Part shown: positions 37,186-45,987 of the stretch, piece after piece
How the letters are laid out: every line of letters starts with the position of its first letter
Position numbering within the stretch: the first letter of the stretch is position 1
NCBI RefSeq assembly: GCF_019264445.1
Contig: NZ_JAHVAB010000047.1
Span: 1 to 64,000 of the forward strand
Length of the DNA stretch: 64,000 nucleotides
Reading direction: 5' to 3'
Source of the DNA: Hydrogenophaga sp.
GTDB taxonomy: Bacteria; Pseudomonadota; Gammaproteobacteria; Burkholderiales; Burkholderiaceae_C
The notes under the pieces: model-generated
Told to the model about the DNA's origin: nothing
Seen by the model: the letters and a program-made list of their open reading frames with translations, nothing else
Databases searched by the model: none
Made by a program: the position numbers and the translations under genes

Positions 37186-37250
37186 GAGAACTCCTGGTGA
37201 CTGTTGAGGATGAACCTCCACACGACAGGGTGTCTGGCTGCGGAGTGACT

Positions 37251-37772
37251 TCAGTGTCTGGCGCGGGTGTTTCCGCGCTGTGCCCCCGGTGTGGCGGGCT
37301 TGTAAAGTTTCGGCTCGCTTCGTGCAGCAAATGTGGAAGCGGGCTGGCTCAGGTCGTCCAGGATGGGGCAGTCGGGTCGACCATCGCCCGGGCACAGGTG
37401 CAGCAGATGACCCAGCGTGCGCTGCATGGCCTGCAGGGCTTCGATGCGCTGGGCCAGTTCGTCCAGGTGTTTTTGCGTGATGCGTTTGACATTCGCGCTG
37501 CTGCGTTTGCGGTTGTGCCAGAGGCTCACCAGTTCGGTGATGGCGTCCAGTCCGAAACCCATGTCGCGTGCGCGTCGGATAAAGCGCAGTGTGTGCACGT
37601 CGGCTTCGCTGTACTGGCGGTAGTTGCTGTCGGTGCGGGGCACGGCGGCCAGCAGGCCCAGTGATTCGTAGTGGCGCAGCATCTTGGGTGAAATGCCGCT
37701 GAGCTCGGCAGCCTTGCCGATGCTGACCGGCCAGCGGATCGGTGCGTCGGCGTCGGTGGGTTTTCCGGGCAT
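37251..37772 (-). CDS. cueR: MerR-family regulator, CueR-like
   Basis: 'SIGKAAELSGISPKMLRHYESLGLLAAVPRTDSNYRQYSEADVHTLRFIRRARDMGFGLDAI'; 'CPGDGRPDCPILDDL' metal-binding loop. Confidence 0.9.
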   Translation of the reverse strand: MPGKPTDADAPIRWPVSIGKAAELSGISPKMLRHYESLGLLAAVPRTDSNYRQYSEADVHTLRFIRRARDMGFGLDAITELVSLWHNRKRSSANVKRITQKHLDELAQRIEALQAMQRTLGHLLHLCPGDGRPDCPILDDLSQPASTFAARSEPKLYKPATPGAQRGNTRARH

Positions 37773-37777
37773 GGCGA

Positions 37778-37975
37778 TCAGGCCGCGACCGCGTAGCCTT
37801 CTTCCCGGATGGCTTGCTCCAGCGATTCGCGCGGCTGGGCGGACTCCACTTCGACGCGGTTCTGGCTGCGGTCAATGACCACCCGGGCCTGGGGGTCCAG
37901 CAGGCGGATGGCCTGGGTTACGGCCTTTTCGCAGTGGCCGCAGGTCATGCCCTGCACGGTGAGGACTTGTTTCAT
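37778..37975 (-). CDS. Heavy-metal-associated domain copper chaperone (CopZ-like)
   Basis: 'VQGMTCGHCEKAVTQAIRLLDPQARVVIDRSQNRVEVES' with MTCGHC motif. Confidence 0.94.
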   Translation of the reverse strand: MKQVLTVQGMTCGHCEKAVTQAIRLLDPQARVVIDRSQNRVEVESAQPRESLEQAIREEGYAVAA

Positions 37976-38008
37976 GTTGCGATCCTTTTCAGTGATTGGG
38001 ATGAACGC

Positions 38009-38039
38009 ATTCTGATCCTTGACACCGTGTCAAGGTCAA
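38009..38039 (-). promoter_or_regulatory. CueR-type promoter for copZ-cueR
   Basis: Minus strand TTGACC-N19-CAGAAT; spacer holds TTGACACGGTGTCAAGG dyad (38017-38035). Confidence 0.75.
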
Positions 38040-38073
38040 GAAAAATGGTTTCTCCCGCGACGGCCTGGAACGC

Positions 38074-38104
38074 TTGACCTTCCCACGATGGCAAAGCTTA
38101 TGCT
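38074..38104 (+). promoter_or_regulatory. CueR-type promoter for copA
   Basis: TTGACC-N19-TATGCT; spacer contains 'ACCTTCCCACGATGGCAAAG'-like CueR box. Confidence 0.78.
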
Positions 38105-38110
38105 GACTTC

Positions 38111-40429
38111 ATGGACACCATCACCGACCCTTCACCAGCTTCCGTTGCCCACGCTTTGCCATTGACCCAGATCGACATTGGCGTGGGTGGCATGACCTGC
38201 GCGTCGTGTGTCGCGCGGGTCGAGAAGGCTCTGCGCAAGCAGCCGGGGGTGACCGACGCTTCCGTGAATCTGGCGACCGAATCTGCCAGGGTGATGCTGA
38301 GCGCAGGTGACGCTGCGGAGTCGTTGGCGCGCGTCAAACGCGCGGTGCGTGATGCGGGCTATGAACCGCGCAACGTGGAAGCCATGGACGCGGTGGACGA
38401 ACCGCGCGTGATGGGTGTGCCACGCGATGCCTGGCCTGTGCTGATCGGTGCGTTGTTGTCGGCACCGCTGGTCGTGCCGATGGTGGGAGACCTCTTCGGC
38501 CTGCACTGGATGCTGCCCGCCTGGGTGCAGTTTGTGCTGGCCACACCGGTGCAGTTTGTGCTGGGTGCGCGGTTCTACAGGGCGGGTTGGCATGCGCTCA
38601 AGGCGTTCACCGGCAACATGGAATTGTTGGTGGCGATCGGCACATCGGCGGCCTGGGCGTTGTCCACCTGGTTGTGGTGGCGGGGCGAAGCAGGTGAGAT
38701 GGCCCACCTGTACTACGAGGCTTCGGCGGTGGTGATCACGCTGGTGTTGCTCGGCAAGTGGCTGGAGGCCCGCGCGAAGCGCCAGACCACCACAGCCATT
38801 CGGGCGCTGCATGCGTTGCGCCCTGCGCACGCGCACCTGCTGCCCGATGGTGTGCGCCGCACCGAGCTGACCGATGTGGCGGTGGACGAACTCCTGCCTG
38901 GCGATGTGATCCGCGTGTTGCCCGGTGAACGTTTTGCGGCCGATGGCACGGTGGTGCAAGGAGAGACGCAAGCCGACGAATCGATGTTGACCGGTGAATC
39001 GCTGCCGGTGCCCAAGCAGGTGGGCGATGCTGTGACGGGTGGCTCGCTCAACGGAGAAGGTGCGGTGGACGTGCGCGTGCGTGCCATCGGCGCGCAGAGC
39101 GTGCTGGCACACATCATTGGCCTGGTGCAGGACGCGCAGGCCGGCAAGGCCCCGGTGCAGCGCATGGTGGACCAGGTGGCGGCGGTGTTCGTGCCGGTGG
39201 TGCTGGTGATTGCTCTGGCCACGCTGGTGGGCTGGTGGTGGGTGGGCGTGCCCATGGAAGAAGCCTTGCTGCACGCGGTGGCCGTGCTGGTCATTGCGTG
39301 CCCGTGTGCATTGGGCCTGGCGACGCCGGCTGCCATCATGGCCGGCACGGGTGTGGCCGCTCAGCACGGCATTCTCATCAAGGATGCGCAGGCATTGGAG
39401 ATCGCCCACCGGGTGGACACCGTGGCGTTGGACAAGACAGGCACCTTGACCGAAGGCCATCCGCGCCTGCTCGGCATGGACGTGGCACCGGGTGTGGACG
39501 AGCAGGTGGTGCTCCTGTCGGCCGCTGCCTTGCAGGCGCAAAGCGCGCACCCCCTGGCCAGGGCGGTGATGGAGGCCGCTGCGGCCCGGGGCATCGACGT
39601 GGCACCCGATGCCGCGATGGCGGTGCAGGCGGTGTCAGGCCGGGGCGGGCAGGGCCGTGTGAACGGCGTGCCGATGGCGCTGGGCAGTTTGCGCTGGATG
39701 GAAGAACTGGGAGCTCCGCTGGGCCCGTTGCAGGCGCGTGCCCAGGCCTTGCAAGAGGAGGGTGCCACGGTGTCGGTGCTGGCCCATCAGACGCCAGGCG
39801 CGGGTGACACGGCGGTGTGGTCGGTGCTGGCGTTGCTGGCTTTCGGTGACGAGCCCAAGGCGGGTGCGGCCGAAGCCATCCGCCAGCTGCGTGAGCAAGG
39901 GGTGCGGCTTTTCATGGTGTCGGGCGACAACCGGGGCGCGGCGCTGGCCATGGCCGCGCGCCTGGGTCTGCGCGCCGATCAGGGTGAGGTGATTGCCGAG
40001 GTGCTGCCGGGCGACAAGGCCGCGGTGGTTCGTCAACTGCGACTGAACGAAGCGGGTGCCTCGGTGCACACGGTGGCGATGGTGGGGGATGGCGTGAACG
40101 ACGCGCCCGCGCTGGCTGCCGCCGACGTGGGCATGGCCATGAGCCACAGCCAGGGCGGCAGCGCCGATGTGGCGATGCACGCTGCCGGCATCACGCTCAT
40201 GCGTGGCGACCCGATGATGGTGATGGCGGCGCTGGATGTGTCACGGCGCACCGTGAGCAAGATCCGGCAGAACCTGTTCTGGGCCTTTGCCTACAACGTG
40301 GCGGGCATTCCGCTGGCGGCGCTGGGTGTGCTCAGCCCGGTGGTGGCGGGTGCGGCGATGGCGCTGAGCTCGGTGAGTGTGGTGAGCAACGCATTGCTGC
40401 TCAAGCGCTGGAAACCGCCCCGGCGCTGA
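38111..40429 (+). CDS. copA: Copper-translocating P-type ATPase
   Basis: '[17 protein letters not shown]', '[19 protein letters not shown]', '[11 protein letters not shown]', '[21 protein letters not shown]'. Confidence 0.97.
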   Translation: MDTITDPSPASVAHALPLTQIDIGVGGMTCASCVARVEKALRKQPGVTDASVNLATESARVMLSAGDAAESLARVKRAVRDAGYEPRNVEAMDAVDEPRVMGVPRDAWPVLIGALLSAPLVVPMVGDLFGLHWMLPAWVQFVLATPVQFVLGARFYRAGWHALKAFTGNMELLVAIGTSAAWALSTWLWWRGEAGEMAHLYYEASAVVITLVLLGKWLEARAKRQTTTAIRALHALRPAHAHLLPDGVRRTELTDVAVDELLPGDVIRVLPGERFAADGTVVQGETQADESMLTGESLPVPKQVGDAVTGGSLNGEGAVDVRVRAIGAQSVLAHIIGLVQDAQAGKAPVQRMVDQVAAVFVPVVLVIALATLVGWWWVGVPMEEALLHAVAVLVIACPCALGLATPAAIMAGTGVAAQHGILIKDAQALEIAHRVDTVALDKTGTLTEGHPRLLGMDVAPGVDEQVVLLSAAALQAQSAHPLARAVMEAAAARGIDVAPDAAMAVQAVSGRGGQGRVNGVPMALGSLRWMEELGAPLGPLQARAQALQEEGATVSVLAHQTPGAGDTAVWSVLALLAFGDEPKAGAAEAIRQLREQGVRLFMVSGDNRGAALAMAARLGLRADQGEVIAEVLPGDKAAVVRQLRLNEAGASVHTVAMVGDGVNDAPALAAADVGMAMSHSQGGSADVAMHAAGITLMRGDPMMVMAALDVSRRTVSKIRQNLFWAFAYNVAGIPLAALGVLSPVVAGAAMALSSVSVVSNALLLKRWKPPRR

Positions 40430-40438
40430 GCGGATGTG

Positions 40439-40452
40439 TTGACGCACGTCAA
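40439..40452. promoter_or_regulatory. FNR/DNR/FixK-type box TTGAC-GCAC-GTCAA
   Basis: Perfect TTGAC-N4-GTCAA dyad, 52 nt upstream of the hemerythrin start codon, with -10-like CATGCT at about 40474-40479. Confidence 0.65.
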
Positions 40453-40504
40453 GGCGGGCCGCCTGGCGTGGCTTCATGCTCGGGTCAACTGCCGGAGCAT
40501 TCCC

Positions 40505-41101
40505 ATGAAACACGAATCGATGCGCGTGATCTTTGACGAACACGCCAACCTCAGCGCGATGTTGCAGTCGCTGTCGCACATGGTGCGCGTGGGGCCTGAC
40601 GCCATGGTGGGCTGCAACCGGGACGGTTACTTTGACGTGCTGCGCGCCATGTTGTTCTACATCGATGCGTTCCCGGAGAAGAACCACCACCCCAAGGAAT
40701 CGAACCTGCTCTTTCCGCGCCTGGTGCGGGCGGCACCGCAGCTGCTGCCCACCATCGAACAGCTTGAGCGCGACCACATGAGCGGTGAGATGCGTGTGCG
40801 CGAGCTCATGCACCTGCTGATGGCCTGGGAGTACATGGGTGAGATGCACCGCGCAGACTTTGAAAACGAAGCGGTGCGTTATGTGGCGTTCTACCTGGAG
40901 CACATGCGGCTGGAAGAAACGGCTTTGCTCCCGATCGCCGAGCAGGTGTTGACCGATGAAGACTGGAGGGTGCTGGACAGAGAGTTTTCCTGCCACGAAG
41001 ACCCGCTGAGCTACCGGTTGCCGCGCGATCCCAAGTTCGACCGGCTGTTCACCCGCATCGTGCTGCGTGCACCCGCGCCGCTGGGCCTGGGCGGCAAGTG
41101 A
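40505..41101 (+). CDS. Hemerythrin-domain protein
   Basis: 'RVIFDEHANLSAMLQSLSHMVR', 'FPEKNHHPKESNLLFPRL', 'LERDHMSGEMRVRELMH', 'YLEHMRLEETALLPIAEQVL'. Confidence 0.9.
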   Translation: MKHESMRVIFDEHANLSAMLQSLSHMVRVGPDAMVGCNRDGYFDVLRAMLFYIDAFPEKNHHPKESNLLFPRLVRAAPQLLPTIEQLERDHMSGEMRVRELMHLLMAWEYMGEMHRADFENEAVRYVAFYLEHMRLEETALLPIAEQVLTDEDWRVLDREFSCHEDPLSYRLPRDPKFDRLFTRIVLRAPAPLGLGGK

Positions 41102-41103
41102 AT

Positions 41104-42471
41104 TCAGGGGTCGGCGAGCGCGGCGAGCAGCGCGTCGAACACCTGGAGCAGTTGCTCGACATCCTGCGCCGTGGTGGCGGGTGAGACCAGCAGCATGCTG
41201 TGAAATGGCGTGAGCAGCACGCCGCGGTTGAGCATGAAGAGGTGCGTGAGGGCTTCGAGTTCGCCGCGCGCATGGTCGCGCACGTCTTGCGCATGTCGGG
41301 GCGTCTCCGGCATGAACTGCAGCTCCATGCGCGCACCCAGGCGCGTGACGGTCCAGGGCATGCCGGCGTGTTCGATGCGTTCGGTCAGGCCGTGTTCCAG
41401 CCGTTCGGCCAGCGCGAGCATGTGCGCGTAGCTGGCGTTGGTGTGCAGGTGGGTGAGCGCCGCCTGCAGGGCAGCCAGCGCCAGCGCATTGCCCGACAGC
41501 GTGGTGCCAATGCCGCTGTGGCCCTCGGGCGCGGCTTGCTTGGCCTGGCGCATGCGCTGAGCCACTTCTTGCGTGAACCCGTACACCGCGCAGGGCAGAC
41601 CGCCCGCCACGGCCTTGCCCACCACCAGGAAGTCGGGCGCGAGGTCATTGGCACGGGCGTAGCCACCGAGGGCGGTGGAGATGGTGTGGGTTTCGTCGCA
41701 GACGAAGAGCGTGCCGTGGGCGCGGCACAGGGCGCGCGCAGCGGCCCAGAAGCCGGGCTCGGGGGGCACCAGGCCGAAGTTGGTGAGCGCAGGTTCGGCC
41801 AGCAGACAGGCCACATCGCCCTGCACCAGCGCGGCTTCGAGGGCGGCCAGATCATTGAAGGGCACCACGCGGGTGAAGTGGGCGTGGTTGTGCACCTGCC
41901 CGAGCACGGAGGGCCGCGCCAGCATGTGGCCCGTGACGGGGTCCAGGTCCACCAGGGTGTCGTCGACGGCACCGTGGTAGCAGCCGTCAAACACCAGCAG
42001 CTGCGGGCGCTGCGTGATGGCGCGGGCCCAGCGCAGCACGAAGCGGTTGGCGTCGCTGGCCGTGAGCGCCATCTGCCACATGGGCAGGCCGAACACGCGG
42101 GCCAGGCTTTCGCCCACCGCCAAGGTGTTGGCCGCCGGCAGCATGCAGGTGAGGCCGCGCGCCGCCTGTTGCGCGATCGCCTGTGCCAGTGGCTCGGGGC
42201 TGTGGCCGAACATGGCGCCTGTGTCGCCCAGGCAGAAGTCGGTGTAGCGCAGGCCGTCGGCGCATTGCAGCGTGACGCCTTGTGCTTCGTTCACGAACAG
42301 GGTGGCCGGGCTGGGCCAGTCGCGCATCCAGTGCAGCGGCACGCCAAAGAGGTAGTGCGCCTGGGCAGCGTCGGCCAGCGCGAGGGAGGCCGGGTGCGTG
42401 GCCATGAAGCGCTCGCGCTCGGCCTGTTGCAACGCGGCGATGCGGTCGGAAGACGGGTGCTGAGAGGTCAT
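41104..42471 (-). CDS. Class III PLP-dependent aminotransferase
   Basis: 455 aa; 'YTDFCLGDTGAMFGHSPEPLAQAI', 'GTLFVCDETHTISTALGGYARANDLAPDFLVVGKAVAGGLPCAVYG'. Confidence 0.93.
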   Translation of the reverse strand: MTSQHPSSDRIAALQQAERERFMATHPASLALADAAQAHYLFGVPLHWMRDWPSPATLFVNEAQGVTLQCADGLRYTDFCLGDTGAMFGHSPEPLAQAIAQQAARGLTCMLPAANTLAVGESLARVFGLPMWQMALTASDANRFVLRWARAITQRPQLLVFDGCYHGAVDDTLVDLDPVTGHMLARPSVLGQVHNHAHFTRVVPFNDLAALEAALVQGDVACLLAEPALTNFGLVPPEPGFWAAARALCRAHGTLFVCDETHTISTALGGYARANDLAPDFLVVGKAVAGGLPCAVYGFTQEVAQRMRQAKQAAPEGHSGIGTTLSGNALALAALQAALTHLHTNASYAHMLALAERLEHGLTERIEHAGMPWTVTRLGARMELQFMPETPRHAQDVRDHARGELEALTHLFMLNRGVLLTPFHSMLLVSPATTAQDVEQLLQVFDALLAALADP

Positions 42472-42600
42472 GGCGCCAGCTTACGTGCGACAGCGCGCGC
42501 CCAGCGCGTTGGCAGGCAGTGGACATTTCGTGGCGCGCCGAATTGGCACCGCTGCAGGCACCGCTGGCCGGGGCCCCGGATGAACCACAATGGCCCGGCC

Positions 42601-43824
42601 ATGGACCACACCGCCGCGCACGACGCCACACCCCCCGCACCCGACACGACGCCTTACCTGCGGCTGGCGCTGGCCCTGTCGCTGGGGGCGGCGGTGTCGC
42701 TGGGCATCACGCGGTTTGCCTACGGTTTGCTGCTGCCGCCGATGCGCGAGGACCTGGGCTGGAGCTACACGCTGGCCGGCGCCATGAACACCTTCAATGC
42801 GCTGGGCTACCTGCTGGGTGCGCTGGTCACGCCCTGGCTCATGCGGCGCCTGTCGCCCACGGGCCTGCTGCTGTCGGGTTCGTTGCTGGCGTCGTTGTTC
42901 ATGGGGCTCAGCGGGTTCTTCACGTCGGCGGCGCCGCTGCTGGCGCAGCGCCTGCTGGCGGGTGTGGCCAGTGCGCTGGTGTTCATTGCCGGCGGCTTGC
43001 TGGCGGCGCGGCTGGGCGCGCGCCAGCCCCGGCGCAGCGGCTTTCTGCTGGGCCTGTATTACGGAGGCACGGGCCTGGGCATCGTGGTCTCGGCGCTGGG
43101 GGTGCCACCGGTGCTGGCGGCAGCCGCAGGGCAGGCCCACGGATGGGCCTGGGTGTGGTGGGGCCTGGCGCTGGTGTGTCTGCTGGCCACGGCGCTGATG
43201 GTGTGGCCCGCGCGCGTGCTGGCGGGCCAGGCGGCACCGGCCGCAGGCGTGCAGGGCGGTGGCGTGCGCGTGTTCCGTGTGCGGGACTTTGCGGCGTCGC
43301 TCGCGGGCTATGCCGGTTTTGGCGTGGGCTACATCGGCTACATGACGTTTGTGATCGCGCTGCTGCGCGAACAGGGCAGCACCCCGGGCGCCATCACGGC
43401 GTTTTATGCGCTGCTGGGGGCGGCGGTGGTGGCCTCGTCGCGCATCTGGGCCGGGCTGCTGGACCGCCACCGCGACGGCCAGGCGCTGGCGCGCCTGAAC
43501 GCCTTGCTGGGCGTGGCGGCCATCGTGCCCGCGCTCACCGCCAGCTGGCCCTGGGTGCTGGCTTCCGGCCTCGTGTTCGGGGGTGTTTTCCTGTCGGTGG
43601 TGGCGTCCACCACCGCGCTGGTGCGGCACAACCTGCCGCCTGCGCAGTGGGCGGCCGGCATCAGCGCCTTCACCATCGTGTTCGCGGCCGGGCAGATCGT
43701 CGGCCCCACGGTGGTGGGCCTGATCGCCGACGGCCCCGGTGGCCTGGCGCGTGGCCTGGTGTTCTCGGCCGTGGCGCTCTGGGTAGGCGCCGCCCTCGCC
43801 ACACGCCAAAAATCGCTGGCGTGA
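42601..43824 (+). CDS. MFS transporter (YbfB/YjiJ-like)
   Basis: 'GAAVSLGITRFAYGLLLPPMREDLGWSYTLAGAMNTFNALGYLLGAL'; alternative start at 42580. Confidence 0.9.
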   Translation: MDHTAAHDATPPAPDTTPYLRLALALSLGAAVSLGITRFAYGLLLPPMREDLGWSYTLAGAMNTFNALGYLLGALVTPWLMRRLSPTGLLLSGSLLASLFMGLSGFFTSAAPLLAQRLLAGVASALVFIAGGLLAARLGARQPRRSGFLLGLYYGGTGLGIVVSALGVPPVLAAAAGQAHGWAWVWWGLALVCLLATALMVWPARVLAGQAAPAAGVQGGGVRVFRVRDFAASLAGYAGFGVGYIGYMTFVIALLREQGSTPGAITAFYALLGAAVVASSRIWAGLLDRHRDGQALARLNALLGVAAIVPALTASWPWVLASGLVFGGVFLSVVASTTALVRHNLPPAQWAAGISAFTIVFAAGQIVGPTVVGLIADGPGGLARGLVFSAVALWVGAALATRQKSLA

Positions 43825-43841
43825 GGTAGCCCCGTCCAGAT

Positions 43842-43916
43842 GCCCACGGAACCGGCTCCGCCGGGCCGCAGGGCATGCCCCCTGGGGGGTGACGCCGCAG
43901 GCGGCGCGGGGGGGGT
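43842..43916 (-). repeat. Dispersed GC-rich intergenic repeat, copy 2
   Basis: Reverse complement 'ccccccgcgccgcctgcggcgtcaccccccagggggcatgccctgcggcccggcggagccggttcc' closely matches 58620-58700; directly after GST stop codon. Confidence 0.75.
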
Positions 43917-44522
43917 CTAGACCAAGCCTTCCGCCTTCATCGCAGCCTGCACGCCAGGACGCGCGCCCACGCGGGCGCGGTAGGCGGTCAGGTGGGCATA
44001 ACCGGTGATGTCCACACCCACGCGCGGAGCCCAGTTGGTGACGGTGAACAGGTAGCCATCGGCCACGGTGAAGGTGTCGCCCATCAGGTACGGCTTGCCG
44101 GCCAGTTCGCTGTCGACCCACTTCAGGCGTTGTGCCAGACGGTCTTTGGTCATGGTCTTGTAGTCCTCCGGCGTGGCCGGGTTGAACAGCGGGCCAAAGC
44201 CCTTGTGCAGCTCGGTGCCGATGAAGGTCAGCCATTCCTGCAGGTGGTAGCGCGCCATGGTGCCGTTGGCGGGCGCCAGGTTTTTCTGCGGCACCTGGTC
44301 GGCGATGTACTGCACGATGGCCGGGCCTTCGCGCAGGCGCTCGCCGCTGTCGAGCTCCAGCAGGGGCACGTAGCCCAGGGGGTTGATGGTGTAGTAGTCG
44401 GTGCCGTCGGGCAGCTTGTGCGTCTTGGTGGGCGCGGCTACGGCTTCGAAGGCCAGGCCGGCTTCGTGCAGGGCGATGTGCGGGGAGAGCGAGCAGGCGC
44501 CAGGTGAGTAGTAAAGCTTCAT
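43917..44522 (-). CDS. Glutathione S-transferase
   Basis: 'MKLYYSPGACSLSPHIALHEAGLAFEAV' and 'YLMGDTFTVADGYLFTVTNWA'. Confidence 0.95.
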   Translation of the reverse strand: MKLYYSPGACSLSPHIALHEAGLAFEAVAAPTKTHKLPDGTDYYTINPLGYVPLLELDSGERLREGPAIVQYIADQVPQKNLAPANGTMARYHLQEWLTFIGTELHKGFGPLFNPATPEDYKTMTKDRLAQRLKWVDSELAGKPYLMGDTFTVADGYLFTVTNWAPRVGVDITGYAHLTAYRARVGARPGVQAAMKAEGLV

Positions 44523-44639
44523 GGGGGTTCGTCCTGAAATGGCGATGACGCCGGTTGGCGCATCGGCCCCGATGCTACCGGCGGCGGGGCTTTGGCGTGG
44601 TCACAGGACAGGCGGCGCGGCCTTGCCCACAATGCCGCC

Positions 44640-45968
44640 ATGCGCCGCGTCCTCCGATTTCTGGGCTTCGCCCTGGGCCTCACCGTGCTGCTGGTCGGAC
44701 TGATGGTGTTTGCCCTGCACCTGTGGACCGGCTCCGACGGCTTTCGCCAGCGCGTGGAGCGCGAGGCCAGCGCGGCGCTGGGCGTGCCGGTGAGCCTGCA
44801 GCGCGTGACGGTGGCGGTGTGGCCCTTGCCGGCGGTGGCGCTGGAGGGGCTGAACATCCAGGCGCAGCCCGCGCTCACGCTGGACCGTGTGGAGGCCCGG
44901 CCGGTGTGGACGGCGCTGCTGGCGGGCCGTCTGGAGGTGTCCACGCTCACCGTGCGGCAGGCGGTGCTGCCGCAGGCCACGCTGGTGCTGCTGGGCGCAC
45001 GCCTGCAAGACCCGGCGCGGCCCACTGCCAACGCAACGCCCAGGCCCGCCGGGGCCGAAGAAGAAGGCGCTTCGCTCGACCTGAGCTGGCTGCCGCGCAG
45101 CGTGGTGCTGGACGGCGTGACCTGGGTCAACGAACAAGGCCGCCGCACCACCGTGCAGGCCACCGCCCGGCTCGACGACGACGGCTGGCCCGCGCAGGCC
45201 GAGGTGCAGGTGACCGAGGGCGGGCTGCAAGGCGCGAAGGCGCGCCTGGCGCGAGACGCTGGTGGCCAGACGGCCTGGACACTGCGGCTGGACGTGGGCG
45301 GTGGCACGGTGCAAGGCCCGCTGAAGGTGACCCTGCCCGTGGCCGGCGACCCGAAGGCGCGCGACCTGCTGCTGGAAGGCTCGCTGCAAACGCGCGGCGT
45401 GGAGGTGTCTGCCCTCACGGCGCCCAGCCGCCCGCTCACCGGCCGGCTCGAAGCCGACACCACGCTCTCGGCCCGCATCAACCCCCGCGGCAGCGGCGCA
45501 GCGCTGCGCGAGGCGCTGCACACGCAGACGCGCTTCAAGGTGGACGGCGCGGTGCTGCAGGGGCTCGACCTGCTGGAGGCCGTGGCCACCGTCGGCCTCT
45601 CGCGCGGCGGGGTGACGCGGCTGGACACGCTCACCGGCGAGGTGGGCACGCGCGGGCAGGCGGTGCAGCTCAGCGAGCTGGTGGCCCGATCCGGGCTGCT
45701 CTCGGCCACGGGCGAGGTGGCGGTGGCGCCCTCGCGCGCGCTCTCGGGCCGCTTGCGGGTGGACGTGACGCGTGGCGCCAGCGGTGGCGTGGCGAGCGTG
45801 CCGCTGGCGGTGGGCGGGACGGTGGACGAACCCACCGTGATGCTCACGCGCGCGGCCCTGCTGGGTGCGGCCATCGGCACCGTGATCGCCCCCGGCGTGG
45901 GCACCGGTGCGGGCGCCAACATCGGCGACCGCATTGGTGAAGGCCTCAAGGGGCTGCTGGGCAAGTGA
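44640..45968 (+). CDS. AsmA-family protein
   Basis: N-terminal TM; 'SLQRVTVAVWPLPAVALEGLNIQAQPALTLDRVEARPVWTALLAGRLEVSTL'; C-terminal 'GRLRVDVTRGASGGVASVPLAVGGTVDEPTVMLTRAALLGAAIGTVIAPGVGTGAG'. Confidence 0.88.
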   Translation: MRRVLRFLGFALGLTVLLVGLMVFALHLWTGSDGFRQRVEREASAALGVPVSLQRVTVAVWPLPAVALEGLNIQAQPALTLDRVEARPVWTALLAGRLEVSTLTVRQAVLPQATLVLLGARLQDPARPTANATPRPAGAEEEGASLDLSWLPRSVVLDGVTWVNEQGRRTTVQATARLDDDGWPAQAEVQVTEGGLQGAKARLARDAGGQTAWTLRLDVGGGTVQGPLKVTLPVAGDPKARDLLLEGSLQTRGVEVSALTAPSRPLTGRLEADTTLSARINPRGSGAALREALHTQTRFKVDGAVLQGLDLLEAVATVGLSRGGVTRLDTLTGEVGTRGQAVQLSELVARSGLLSATGEVAVAPSRALSGRLRVDVTRGASGGVASVPLAVGGTVDEPTVMLTRAALLGAAIGTVIAPGVGTGAGANIGDRIGEGLKGLLGK

Positions 45969-45987
45969 GCCCCGAAGAGACGCTCGC

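Noticed and set aside
41200-42579. N-terminal half of the 874-aa plus-strand ORF before the MFS gene
   Set aside because: Read-through frame antisense to the class III aminotransferase; the true MFS start is near 42601.
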